A DNA stretch of 18,377 nt from Citrobacter sp. (GTDB lineage: Bacteria; Pseudomonadota; Gammaproteobacteria; Enterobacterales; Enterobacteriaceae), in assembly GCA_019415335.1 (NCBI GenBank), contig DXKH01000083.1:1-18377 (forward strand). Reading direction: 5' to 3'. The first letter of the stretch is position 1, and each line of letters opens with the position of its first letter. The translations under genes were made by a program, and so were the position numbers. Shown here one piece after another: positions 7,758 through 15,430 of this stretch. A model generated the notes under the pieces. It did not search any database and was not told the DNA's origin. It saw only the letters and a list, made by a program, of their open reading frames with translations.

Positions 7758-9023
7758 ATGAGCAACAATGAATTCCATCAGCGTCGTCTTTCTGCTACCC
7801 CTCGCGGGGTTGGCGTGATGTGTAACTTCTTCGCCCAGTCGGCAGAAAACGCCATGCTGAAGGACGTAGAGGGCAACGAATACATCGATTTCGCCGCAGG
7901 CATTGCGGTGCTGAATATCGGGCATCGCCACCCTGATCTGGTCGCGGCGGTGGAGCAGCAATTGCAACAGTTTACCCACACGGCGTATCAGATTGTGCCG
8001 TACGAAAGCTACGTCACCCTGGCGGAGAAAATCAACGCCCTTGCCCCGGTGAGCGGGCAGGCTAAAACTGCGTTCTTCACCACCGGTGCGGAAGCGGTGG
8101 AGAACGCGGTGAAAATCGCCCGCGCCCATACCGGACGCCCTGGCGTGATTGCGTTTAGCGGCGGCTTCCACGGTCGTACATATATGACCATGGCGCTGAC
8201 CGGAAAGGTCGCGCCGTACAAAATCGGCTTCGGCCCGTTCCCCGGTTCGGTATATCACGTACCTTATCCGACAGATTTACATGGCGTTTCAACGCAGGAC
8301 TCTCTCGACGCCATCGAACGCTTGTTTAAATCGGACATTGAAGCGAAGCAGGTGGCGGCGATTATTTTCGAACCGGTGCAGGGCGAAGGCGGTTTCAACG
8401 TTGCACCAAAAGAGCTGGTTGCCGCCATTCGCCGCCTGTGCGACGAGCACGGCATTGTGATGATTGCCGATGAAGTGCAAAGCGGCTTTGCGCGTACCGG
8501 TAAACTGTTTGCCATGGATCACTACGCCGATAAGCCGGACTTAATGACGATGGCGAAAAGCCTCGCGGGCGGCATGCCGCTTTCGGGCGTGGTCGGTAAC
8601 GCGAATATTATGGACGCGCCCGCGCCGGGCGGGTTGGGTGGTACTTACGCCGGGAACCCGCTGGCGGTGGCTGCCGCGCACGCTGTGCTCAACATTATCG
8701 ACAAAGAATCACTCTGTGAACGCGCGAATCAACTGGGCCAGCGCCTGACAAACACGTTGATTGATGCCAAAGAAAGCGTTCCGGCCATCGCGGCGGTACG
8801 CGGTCTGGGGTCTATGATTGCGGCAGAGTTTAACGATCCGCAAACGGGCGAGCCGTCAGCGGCGATTGCACAGAAAATCCAGCAACGCGCGCTGGCGCAG
8901 GGGCTGCTCCTGCTGACCTGTGGCGCATACGGCAACGTGATTCGTTTCCTGTATCCGCTGACCATCCCGGATGCGCAATTCGATGCGGCAATGAAAATTT
9001 TGCAGGATGCGCTGAAAGATTAA
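7758..9023 (+). CDS. puuE: 4-aminobutyrate aminotransferase PuuE
   Basis: Class III pyridoxal-phosphate aminotransferase, 421 residues, cytoplasmic. It moves the amino group of GABA to 2-oxoglutarate, giving succinate semialdehyde and glutamate. Seen in order are FTTGAEAVENAVK at 107-119, the cofactor-stacking SGGFHGRT at 134-141, EPVQGEGGF at 205-213, IADEVQSGFARTG with D238 at 236-248, and the Schiff-base lysine K267 in MAKSLAGGMPLSG. E. coli also has the paralogue GabT; the position in the puu operon identifies this copy as PuuE. An AAAAGGTG ribosome binding site precedes the ATG, 37 bp after puuB. It is the last gene of the rightward run and faces pspF. Confidence 0.95.
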   Translation: MSNNEFHQRRLSATPRGVGVMCNFFAQSAENAMLKDVEGNEYIDFAAGIAVLNIGHRHPDLVAAVEQQLQQFTHTAYQIVPYESYVTLAEKINALAPVSGQAKTAFFTTGAEAVENAVKIARAHTGRPGVIAFSGGFHGRTYMTMALTGKVAPYKIGFGPFPGSVYHVPYPTDLHGVSTQDSLDAIERLFKSDIEAKQVAAIIFEPVQGEGGFNVAPKELVAAIRRLCDEHGIVMIADEVQSGFARTGKLFAMDHYADKPDLMTMAKSLAGGMPLSGVVGNANIMDAPAPGGLGGTYAGNPLAVAAAHAVLNIIDKESLCERANQLGQRLTNTLIDAKESVPAIAAVRGLGSMIAAEFNDPQTGEPSAAIAQKIQQRALAQGLLLLTCGAYGNVIRFLYPLTIPDAQFDAAMKILQDALKD

Positions 9024-9040
9024 TAGCCCAACGCAATAAT

Positions 9041-9121
9041 GTCTAATGCGCTGCGCTTATCAGGCCTGCAAACGACGTATTGATTATGTATGCCGGATAA
9101 AGCATTCACGCCGCATCCGGC
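9041..9121. repeat. BIME: two REP elements between puuE and pspF
   Basis: Two REP units lie in inverted orientation. The first (9041-9068) reads forward and contains GCGCTGCGCTTATCAGGCC. The second (9092-9121) is the reverse complement of a typical unit, with GCCGGAT and ATCCGGC ends. This is the bacterial interspersed mosaic element arrangement, common between convergent genes. It may bind DNA gyrase or IHF and protect 3' ends. Confidence 0.85.
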
Positions 9122-9140
9122 AAGTTGTATTGCCCAACTT
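9122..9140 (-). terminator. Hairpin just after the pspF stop
   Basis: AAGTTG (9122-9127) and CAACTT (9135-9140) form a 6-bp stem with a 7-base loop, two bases beyond the pspF stop and abutting the REP at 9121. It could help end pspF (minus) or puuE (plus) transcripts. No T-run follows on either strand, so the terminator role is only a guess. Confidence 0.35.
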
Positions 9141-9142
9141 CG

Positions 9143-10120
9143 CTAAATCTGGTGCTTTTTCAACAACGCGCGGAACTGATGATAGGTTAACCCCAGCAAT
9201 TCAGCTGCGCGCTTCTGGTTATATTTCCCTTGTTGCAAACTGAGTTGCAGCAACTCTTTTTCCTGCTGCATCTGAAACTCACGTAAATCCAGCGGCAGTG
9301 TTGGAAGCGAGGTGATTTCTGAAACGGCGATAGCGTCTTCAGGCGGACGCCGTTTAAAGGGATCAATAATGATGTCATCAAGCGGATAATCGCTGGTGCC
9401 GTGGCGATACACTGAACGTTCCACCACGTTTTTCAATTCACGAATATTTCCCGGCCAGCGATAATTCAGCAATGTTTCTCTGGCGCGCTCCGTAAAACCC
9501 GGGAACAGAGGCAGCTTGATTTCCCGACACATCTGAATGGCAAAGTGTTCTGCCATCAGCATAATGTCGCTTTCGCGCTCGCGCAGGGGCGGCAGTTGCA
9601 CTACATCGAAAGCCAGCCGGTCGAGCAGGTCAGCGCGAAAAGTACCTTCATTGACCATCGCCGGGAGATCGGCATTCGTCGCGCATACCAACCGCACATT
9701 CACCTGCAATGGCTGGCTACCGCCAACGCGCTCCAGTTCACCGTACTCAATCACACGCAATAATTTTTCCTGCACCATCATCGGTGCCGTAGCGAGTTCA
9801 TCAAGAAATAGCGTACCGCCATCGGCACGTTCAAATCTCCCAGGATGACGTTTTTGCGCACCGGTAAACGCCCCCGCTTCGTGACCAAACAGTTCGGAAT
9901 CCAGCAGATTTTCATTTAACGCCGCGCAGTTAAGGGAAATAAACGGCCCTTGCCAACGGGAGGAGAGATAATGCAGACGGCTGGCAATCAGCTCTTTACC
10001 TGTGCCGCGCTCGCCGATGATGAGCACCGGTTTGTCCAGCGGTGCGAGATGCGAAACCTGTTCCAGCACTTCGAGAAAGCTGTTCGCCTCACCGAGTAAA
10101 TTATCTTTGTATTCTGCCAT
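9143..10120 (-). CDS. pspF: Psp operon sigma54 activator PspF
   Basis: Bacterial enhancer-binding AAA+ ATPase of 325 residues that remodels sigma54 RNA polymerase at psp promoters. Walker A is GERGTGKE at 36-43 with K42. The sigma54-contacting loop GAFTGA is at 83-88, Walker B GGTLFLDE at 101-108 with D107, and arginine-finger candidates are R162 and R168. The last 29 residues form a Fis-type helix-turn-helix. The usual N-terminal receiver or sensor domain is absent; the AAA+ domain begins almost at once, because PspA acts as the negative regulator by binding it. I chose the ATG at 10118-10120 (MAEYKDN); an upstream in-frame GTG at 10135 has no ribosome binding site and would overlap the candidate PspF sites. 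It is divergent from pspA and probably autorepressed. Confidence 0.96.
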   Translation of the reverse strand: MAEYKDNLLGEANSFLEVLEQVSHLAPLDKPVLIIGERGTGKELIASRLHYLSSRWQGPFISLNCAALNENLLDSELFGHEAGAFTGAQKRHPGRFERADGGTLFLDELATAPMMVQEKLLRVIEYGELERVGGSQPLQVNVRLVCATNADLPAMVNEGTFRADLLDRLAFDVVQLPPLRERESDIMLMAEHFAIQMCREIKLPLFPGFTERARETLLNYRWPGNIRELKNVVERSVYRHGTSDYPLDDIIIDPFKRRPPEDAIAVSEITSLPTLPLDLREFQMQQEKELLQLSLQQGKYNQKRAAELLGLTYHQFRALLKKHQI

Positions 10121-10132
10121 GATGAAATTCGC

Positions 10133-10155
10133 CACTTGTTAGTGTAATTCGCTAA
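10133..10155 (+). promoter_or_regulatory. Candidate PspF upstream activating sequences
   Basis: A perfect inverted repeat CACT-TGTT-AGTG (10133-10144) overlaps an imperfect palindrome TTAG...CTAA (10139-10155). Relative to the predicted pspA start near 10246, these lie at about -113 to -91, where enhancer sites for PspF are known to be. Binding here would also cover the pspF promoter and explain its autogenous control. Confidence 0.45.
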
Positions 10156-10185
10156 TTCATCCTGGCATGTTGCTGTTGATTCTTC

Positions 10186-10198
10186 AATCAGATCTTTA
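10186..10198 (+). promoter_or_regulatory. IHF binding site
   Basis: AATCAGATCTTTA fits the IHF consensus WATCARNNNNTTR at every defined position. It is centred about 54 bases upstream of the predicted pspA start, between enhancer and promoter, the expected place for a DNA-bending protein that brings PspF to sigma54 polymerase. Confidence 0.7.
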
Positions 10199-10214
10199 TA
10201 AATCAAAAAGATAA

Positions 10215-10955
<741 letters not shown>

Positions 10956-10964
10956 TAACATCCA

Positions 10965-10986
10965 GGCGGCGTCCGAACGCGCCGCC
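10965..10986 (+). promoter_or_regulatory. Stable intercistronic hairpin pspA-pspB
   Basis: GGCGGCG (10965-10971) pairs perfectly with CGCCGCC (10980-10986) around an 8-base loop. All but one of its seven base pairs... are G-C, and indeed the stem holds only G and C. No T-tract follows, so it is not a classical terminator. Its place right after the pspA stop suggests a 3' barrier that keeps pspA mRNA more stable than the downstream pspBCD part, or partial termination. Confidence 0.6.
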
Positions 10987-11008
10987 GCTCATCGTCTAAG
11001 GAGTCCTT

Positions 11009-11233
11009 ATGAGCGCGCTATTTCTGGCTATTCCGTTAACCATTTTTGTGCTGTTTGTTTTACCGATCTGGTTATGGCTGCATTACAGCAATCGTTCTGG
11101 TCGCAGTGAATTGTCGCAAAGTGAGCAGCAGCGATTAGCGCAACTGGCTGATGAAGCAAAACGGATGCGCGAACGTATTCAGGCGCTGGAATCCATTCTT
11201 GATGCAGAACATCCGAACTGGAGGGATCGCTAA
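11009..11233 (+). CDS. pspB: Phage shock protein B
   Basis: Small inner-membrane protein of 74 residues that acts with PspC to relieve PspA inhibition of PspF. Residues about 3-25 are one hydrophobic membrane helix with a tryptophan-rich end (LPIWLWLHY). The rest is a charged cytoplasmic helix with heptad-like leucines, including LAQLADEAKRMRERIQALES. The start has an excellent TAAGGAG ribosome binding site at 10997-11003. Its stop codon overlaps the pspC start (TAATG), so the two partner proteins are probably made by coupled translation. Confidence 0.96.
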   Translation: MSALFLAIPLTIFVLFVLPIWLWLHYSNRSGRSELSQSEQQRLAQLADEAKRMRERIQALESILDAEHPNWRDR

Positions 11234-11592
11234 TGGCGGGCATTAATCTCAATAAAAAATTATGGCGTATTCCACAGCAGGGCATGGTCCGTGGCGTCTG
11301 CGCCGGGATTGCCAACTATTTTGATGTACCAGTAAAACTGGTGCGTATCCTGGTGGTGCTGTCGATTTTCTTCGGTCTGGCGCTGTTTACCCTGGTTGCT
11401 TACATCATTTTGTCATTTGCGCTTGATCCAATGCCGGACAACATGGCCTTTGGTGAGCAGCTACCTTCCAGCAGTGAATTGCTGGATGAAGTCGACCGTG
11501 AACTGGCGGCAAGTGAAACGCGTTTACGCGAGATGGAACGTTATGTCACTTCCGATACTTTCACGTTACGTAGCCGTTTCCGTCAACTGTGA
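11233..11592 (+). CDS. pspC: Phage shock protein C
   Basis: Inner-membrane sensor of 119 residues, PspC domain family. Residues about 8-35 carry the conserved [21 protein letters not shown] block, followed by a long hydrophobic stretch at about 37-64. The C-terminal half is charged and helical ([23 protein letters not shown]) and would contact PspA or PspB. With PspB it signals envelope stress to the PspA-PspF complex. The ATG overlaps the pspB stop by one base and has a GAGGGA ribosome binding site within the end of pspB. pspD starts 8 bp after the stop. Confidence 0.95.
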
Positions 11593-11600
11593 GGAAAGTT

Positions 11601-11822
11601 ATGAATACTCGCTGGCAACAGGCCGGGCAAAAGGTGAAGCCTGGTTTCAAATTAGCAGGCAAGCTGGTACTTCTTACCGCACTGCGCTATGGCCCGGCGG
11701 GTGTGGCGGGCTGGGCGATAAAATCAGTTGCTCGCCGACCGCTGAAAATGTTGCTGGCTGTGGCGCTGGAACCGCTGTTAAGTCGGGCTGCCAATAAACT
11801 GGCGCAGCGTTATAAAAGGTGA
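11601..11822 (+). CDS. pspD: Phage shock protein D
   Basis: Small, very basic protein of 73 residues, reported as inner-membrane associated; its molecular role remains poorly defined. It has amphipathic and moderately hydrophobic stretches ([20 protein letters not shown] at 21-40 and [10 protein letters not shown] at 51-60), separated by RR/K-rich turns. I chose the ATG at 11601 (MNTRWQQ) because GAGGAAAG lies just upstream; an in-frame GTG at 11589 would overlap the pspC stop and has no ribosome binding site. It is the last gene of the tight pspABCD block, with 74 bp before pspE. Confidence 0.92.
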
Positions 11823-11859
11823 GGGGAGTTTCGCAAAAATTGTTAAAGCTAAGGCGTAT

Positions 11860-11883
11860 TATGGATGGCAATTTTCATCCATA
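11860..11883 (+). promoter_or_regulatory. 8-bp hairpin directly before the pspE ribosome binding site
   Basis: TATGGATG (11860-11867) is perfectly complementary to CATCCATA (11876-11883), with the loop GCAATTTT. The GAAGGA ribosome binding site begins at the next base and the pspE ATG follows at 11897. It may be an mRNA structure that affects translation or decay, or a protein-binding palindrome near the separate pspE promoter. An AT-rich stretch with TATTAT at 11857-11862 is a possible -10 but lacks a well-spaced -35. Confidence 0.45.
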
Positions 11884-11896
11884 GAAGGACGCTTAC

Positions 11897-12211
11897 ATGT
11901 TTAAAAAAGGCTTACTTGCTCTGGCACTGGTGTTTTCACTGCCCGTTTTCGCCGCTGAACACTGGATCGATGTTCGTGTTCCTGAGCAGTATCAGCAAGA
12001 GCACGTTCAGGGGGCCATCAATATTCCCCTGAAGGAAGTGAAAGAGCGCATTGCCACCGCCGTTCCGGATAAAAACGACACCGTGAAAGTGTATTGCAAT
12101 GCCGGACGCCAGTCAGGGCAGGCAAAAGACATCCTTAGCGAGATGGGATATACCCACGTTGAGAACGCCGGCGGCCTGAAAGACATCGCAATGCCGAAGG
12201 TCAAAGGTTAA
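11897..12211 (+). CDS. pspE: Periplasmic thiosulfate sulfurtransferase PspE (rhodanese)
   Basis: Single-domain rhodanese of 104 residues. It transfers sulfane sulfur from thiosulfate to an acceptor such as cyanide. Residues 1-19 are a typical signal peptide (MFKKGLLALALVFSLPVFA) with a likely cut before AEHW, so the mature protein of about 85 residues is periplasmic. The catalytic loop is YCNAGRQSG with the persulfide cysteine at 67; WIDVRVPEQY and HVQGAINIPL are standard rhodanese blocks. The ribosome binding site GAAGGA lies 7 bases before the ATG. It belongs to the psp transcript but is also known to be made separately, and a strong terminator follows it. Its link to phage shock is positional rather than mechanistic. 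Confidence 0.95.
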   Translation: MFKKGLLALALVFSLPVFAAEHWIDVRVPEQYQQEHVQGAINIPLKEVKERIATAVPDKNDTVKVYCNAGRQSGQAKDILSEMGYTHVENAGGLKDIAMPKVKG

Positions 12212-12223
12212 AAGAATCCACCC

Positions 12224-12253
12224 TAAGCGGCGCTTATGCGCCGTTTACTTTTT
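12224..12253 (+). terminator. Intrinsic terminator of the psp operon
   Basis: TAAGCGGCGC pairs with GCGCCGTTTA (one G-T pair) around the loop TTAT, giving a 10-bp stem at 12224-12233 and 12238-12247. A CTTTTT tract follows at 12248-12253. It lies 12 bp after the pspE stop and separates psp from ycj. Confidence 0.85.
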
Positions 12254-12360
12254 CTGTCACACCTTATTTACATCCCCATAGATTATTTGCGTCAGCTCAC
12301 AAATACGCTTTTTCCCTGGTAAAAAATGATTTCCTGCGTGACTAAAACCCTTGTGCTCAA

Positions 12361-12389
12361 TTGACAGTTTATTTTCTGCGGAGTAGTCT
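12361..12389 (+). promoter_or_regulatory. ycjM sigma70 promoter candidate
   Basis: A perfect TTGACA (12361-12366) is followed after 17 bases by TAGTCT (12384-12389), a weak -10. Transcription would begin near 12396, immediately before the CG-centred palindrome at 12399-12412. No other promoter with a perfect -35 is seen in the 213-bp gap after pspE. Confidence 0.45.
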
Positions 12390-12398
12390 CTCGCTTCA

Positions 12399-12412
12399 TG
12401 GGACCGCTACCA
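12399..12412 (+). promoter_or_regulatory. LacI-family operator candidate upstream of ycjM
   Basis: TGGGACCGCTACCA is an imperfect palindrome (10 of 14 positions symmetric) with a central CG, the hallmark of LacI/GalR-family operators. It overlaps the predicted +1. The ycj cluster of E. coli carries a LacI-type regulator gene, ycjW, farther downstream and outside this window, which makes it the natural candidate to bind here. Confidence 0.45.
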
Positions 12413-12424
12413 CGGAAAGGCAAC

Positions 12425-14104
12425 ATGAAACAGAAAATTACGGATTACCTGGACGAAATCTACGGTGGAACATTTACCACAACTCATTTACAGAAACTTG
12501 TAACGCGTCTTGAGAGTGCGAAACGATTAATTACACTGCGACGTAAAAAACACTGGGATGAAAGTGATGTCGTGTTAATCACCTATGCCGATCAATTTCA
12601 CAGTAATGATTTAAAACCACTACCCACATTTAATCAGTTTTACCCTCAATGGCTGCAAAGCATTTTTTCACATGTTCATTTATTACCTTTTTATCCATGG
12701 TCATCTGATGATGGCTTTTCGGTAATTGATTATCAACAGGTCGCTAGTGAAGCGGGGGAGTGGCAGGATATTCAGCAACTCGGTGAATGCAGTCATTTAA
12801 TGTTTGATTTTGTCTGCAACCATATGTCGGCAAAAAGTGAATGGTTTAAAAACTATTTACAACAGCAGCCAGGTTTTGAAGATTTTTTTATTGCCGTTGA
12901 CCCGCAAACCGATCTCAGCGTCGTCACTCGCCCGCGTGCGTTACCGTTATTAACGCCATTCCAGATGCGCGATCATTCAACGCGCCATTTATGGACCACC
13001 TTTAGTGACGATCAAATTGACCTGAATTACCGTAGCCCTGAAGTGTTACTGGCGATGGTGGATGTATTGCTGTGCTACCTGGAAAAGGGCGCAGAATATG
13101 TCCGTCTGGATGCCGTTGGCTTTATGTGGAAAGAGCCGGGAACAAGCTGCATCCATCTGGAAAAAACACATCTGATTATCAAACTGTTACGGTCGATTAT
13201 TGATGACGTAGCACCAGGTACAGTGATCATTACCGAGACCAATGTTCCGCACAGAGACAACATTGCTTACTTTGGCAACGGTGATGACGAAGCGCATATG
13301 GTGTACCAGTTCTCGCTGCCGCCGCTGGTGCTGCATGCGGTGCAAAAACAGAACGTTGAGGCGCTTTGTGCGTGGGCGCAAAACCTGACACTACCTTCCA
13401 GCAACACCACCTGGTTTAACTTCCTCGCCTCTCACGATGGCATCGGGCTTAACCCACTGCGTGGCTTGCTACCCGAAAGCGAAATATTAGCGCTGGTCGA
13501 GGCATTACAGCAGGAAGGGGCATTAGTTAACTGGAAAAATAATCCCGACGGTACGCGTAGCCCGTATGAAATGAATGTCACTTATATGGATGCGTTAAAC
13601 CGCCGCGAGAGTAGCGATGAAGAACGTTGCGCCAGGTTTATCCTTGCCCATGCGATTTTGTTAAGTTTCCCCGGTGTGCCAGCGATATATATTCAAAGTA
13701 TTCTGGGCTCGCGTAATGATTACGCAGGTGTCGAAAAACTGGAATATAACCGTGCGATTAACCGTAAAAAATATTACAGTGAAGAGATCACGACCGAACT
13801 GAACAATAAAACGACGTTAAGGCACGCGGTATATCATGAATTGTCGCGACTAATTAAAATTCGTCGAAGTCATAACGAGTTTCATCCAGATAATGATTTT
13901 ACCATCGACACGGTTAATTCATCCGTAATGTGTATTCAAAGAAGCAACGCGGATGGTAATTGTCTGACAGGATTGTTTAATGTCAGTGAAAATATTCAGC
14001 ATATAAATATTACTGGCCTGCACGGTCGGGATCTGATTAGTGAAGTTGATATAGTGGGTAATGAAATAACGCTGCGCCCCTGGCAGGTTATGTGGATTAA
14101 ATAA
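12425..14104 (+). CDS. ycjM: Glucosylglycerate phosphorylase YcjM (GgaP, GH13_18)
   Basis: Glycoside phosphorylase of the sucrose-phosphorylase-like GH13 subfamily, 559 residues, cytoplasmic (no signal peptide). By family knowledge it splits 2-O-alpha-glucosylglycerate with phosphate to glucose 1-phosphate and glycerate. The four GH13 regions are visible: DFVCNH at 128-133, VRLDAVGF with nucleophile D229, ITETNVPH with acid/base E271, and ASHDGIG with D338. I chose the ATG at 12425 (MKQKITDYLDEIYG) after GGAAAGG at 12414-12420; an upstream in-frame ATG at 12398 would overlap the palindrome and has no such site. Both ends of the gene look AT-richer than ycjO-ycjQ. ycjN begins 13 bp later, so the enzyme and the uptake system are probably one operon. 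Confidence 0.93.
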   Translation: MKQKITDYLDEIYGGTFTTTHLQKLVTRLESAKRLITLRRKKHWDESDVVLITYADQFHSNDLKPLPTFNQFYPQWLQSIFSHVHLLPFYPWSSDDGFSVIDYQQVASEAGEWQDIQQLGECSHLMFDFVCNHMSAKSEWFKNYLQQQPGFEDFFIAVDPQTDLSVVTRPRALPLLTPFQMRDHSTRHLWTTFSDDQIDLNYRSPEVLLAMVDVLLCYLEKGAEYVRLDAVGFMWKEPGTSCIHLEKTHLIIKLLRSIIDDVAPGTVIITETNVPHRDNIAYFGNGDDEAHMVYQFSLPPLVLHAVQKQNVEALCAWAQNLTLPSSNTTWFNFLASHDGIGLNPLRGLLPESEILALVEALQQEGALVNWKNNPDGTRSPYEMNVTYMDALNRRESSDEERCARFILAHAILLSFPGVPAIYIQSILGSRNDYAGVEKLEYNRAINRKKYYSEEITTELNNKTTLRHAVYHELSRLIKIRRSHNEFHPDNDFTIDTVNSSVMCIQRSNADGNCLTGLFNVSENIQHINITGLHGRDLISEVDIVGNEITLRPWQVMWIK

Positions 14105-14117
14105 AAAGGAACATCTC

Positions 14118-15410
14118 ATGATTAAATCAAAAATCGTGCTGTTATCAGCACTGGTTTCCTGCGCCCTGATTTCAGGTTGTAAAGAAGAAAATAAAACGAA
14201 TGTCTCCATTGAGTTTATGCATTCTTCGGTGGAACAGGAACGCCAGGCGGTAATTAGTCAGTTAATTGCGCGTTTTGAAAAAGAAAACCCGGGCATCACC
14301 GTTAAACAAGTGCCCGTGGAAGAAGACGCCTATAACACCAAAGTCATTACCCTTTCACGTAGTGGTTCGCTGCCGGAAGTGATCGAAACCAGCCATGACT
14401 ACGCCAAAGTTATGGACAAAGAGCAGCTTATCGATCGCCTGGCGGTTGCCACGGTCATCAGCAACGTCGGTGAAGGCGCGTTCTACGATGGCGTTCTGCG
14501 GATTGTGCGCACCGAAGATGGTAGCGCATGGACCGGTGTTCCTGTCAGCGCCTGGATTGGCGGCATCTGGTATCGCAAAGATGTGCTGGCAAAAGCCGGG
14601 CTGGATGAGCCGAAAAACTGGCAACAGTTGCTGGATGTCGCACAGAAACTGAACGATCCGGCGAATAAAAAATACGGTATTGCACTGCCGACGGCAGAAA
14701 GCGTGCTGACGGAGCAATCTTTCTCCCAGTTTGCGTTATCCAATCAGGCTAACGTCTTTAACGCCGAAGGCAAAATCACCCTTGATACCCCAGAGATGAT
14801 GCAGGCGCTGACCTATTACCGCGACCTTGCTGCCAACACCATGCCGGGTTCTAACGACATTATGGAAGTGAAAGACGCCTTTATGAACGGCACCGCGCCG
14901 ATGGCGATTTACTCCACCTATATCCTTCCGGCTGTGATTAAAGAAGGCGACCCGAAAAATGTCGGTTTCGTGGTGCCAACCGAGAAAAACTCGGCGGTCT
15001 ACGGCATGTTGACCTCGCTAACCATTACCGCCGGGCAAAAGAGCGAAGAGACGGAGGCGGCGGAAAAATTTGTCACCTTTATGGAGCAGGCGGACAACAT
15101 TGCCGACTGGGTGATGATGTCGCCAGGCGCGGCGCTGCCGGTGAACAAAGCGGTTGTGACGACTGCCACCTGGAAAGATAACGACGTGATTAAGGCGCTG
15201 GGAGACTTGCCGAATCAGTTGATTAGCGAACTGCCAAATATTCAGGTCTTTGGCGCAGTAGGGGATAAAAACTTTACCCGCATGGGCGATGTGACGGGGT
15301 CTGGCGTGGTGAGTTCAATGGTGCATAACGTCACCGTGGGGAAAGCCGATCTCCCTGGCACGCTGCAAGCGAGCCAGAAAAAGCTGGATGAACTGATCGA
15401 ACAGCACTAA
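14118..15410 (+). CDS. ycjN: ABC sugar-binding lipoprotein YcjN
   Basis: Solute-binding protein of 430 residues, cluster similar to carbohydrate-uptake family 1. The N-terminus is a lipoprotein signal (MIKSKIVLLSALVSCALISG then Cys21), with lipobox LISGC, so the mature protein should be lipid-anchored with binding domains in the periplasm. Typical features follow: IEFMHSS at about 31-37, IARFEKENPGITVKQVPVEEDAYNTKV, and the PVSAWIGGIWYRKDVLAKAG block. It should deliver an oligosaccharide or glucoside to YcjO-YcjP. The exact substrate is not shown; neighbours suggest glucosylglycerate or related glucosides or gulosides. The ribosome binding site AAGGA precedes the ATG. Confidence 0.9.
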   Translation: MIKSKIVLLSALVSCALISGCKEENKTNVSIEFMHSSVEQERQAVISQLIARFEKENPGITVKQVPVEEDAYNTKVITLSRSGSLPEVIETSHDYAKVMDKEQLIDRLAVATVISNVGEGAFYDGVLRIVRTEDGSAWTGVPVSAWIGGIWYRKDVLAKAGLDEPKNWQQLLDVAQKLNDPANKKYGIALPTAESVLTEQSFSQFALSNQANVFNAEGKITLDTPEMMQALTYYRDLAANTMPGSNDIMEVKDAFMNGTAPMAIYSTYILPAVIKEGDPKNVGFVVPTEKNSAVYGMLTSLTITAGQKSEETEAAEKFVTFMEQADNIADWVMMSPGAALPVNKAVVTTATWKDNDVIKALGDLPNQLISELPNIQVFGAVGDKNFTRMGDVTGSGVVSSMVHNVTVGKADLPGTLQASQKKLDELIEQH

Positions 15411-15430
15411 ACCCAGGACAGGAATCCGCA

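Noticed and set aside
7728..8258. 176-codon minus-strand frame opposite puuE
   Set aside because: Shadow of puuE; no family resemblance and no start signal.
9024..9142. CRISPR-like repeats between puuE and pspF
   Set aside because: Only two units, inverted rather than direct, with REP sequence ends; this is a BIME.
12398..12424. Upstream in-frame start for ycjM (nine extra residues)
   Set aside because: No ribosome binding site precedes it, the added residues are unlike the family, and the segment overlaps the predicted +1 and operator.
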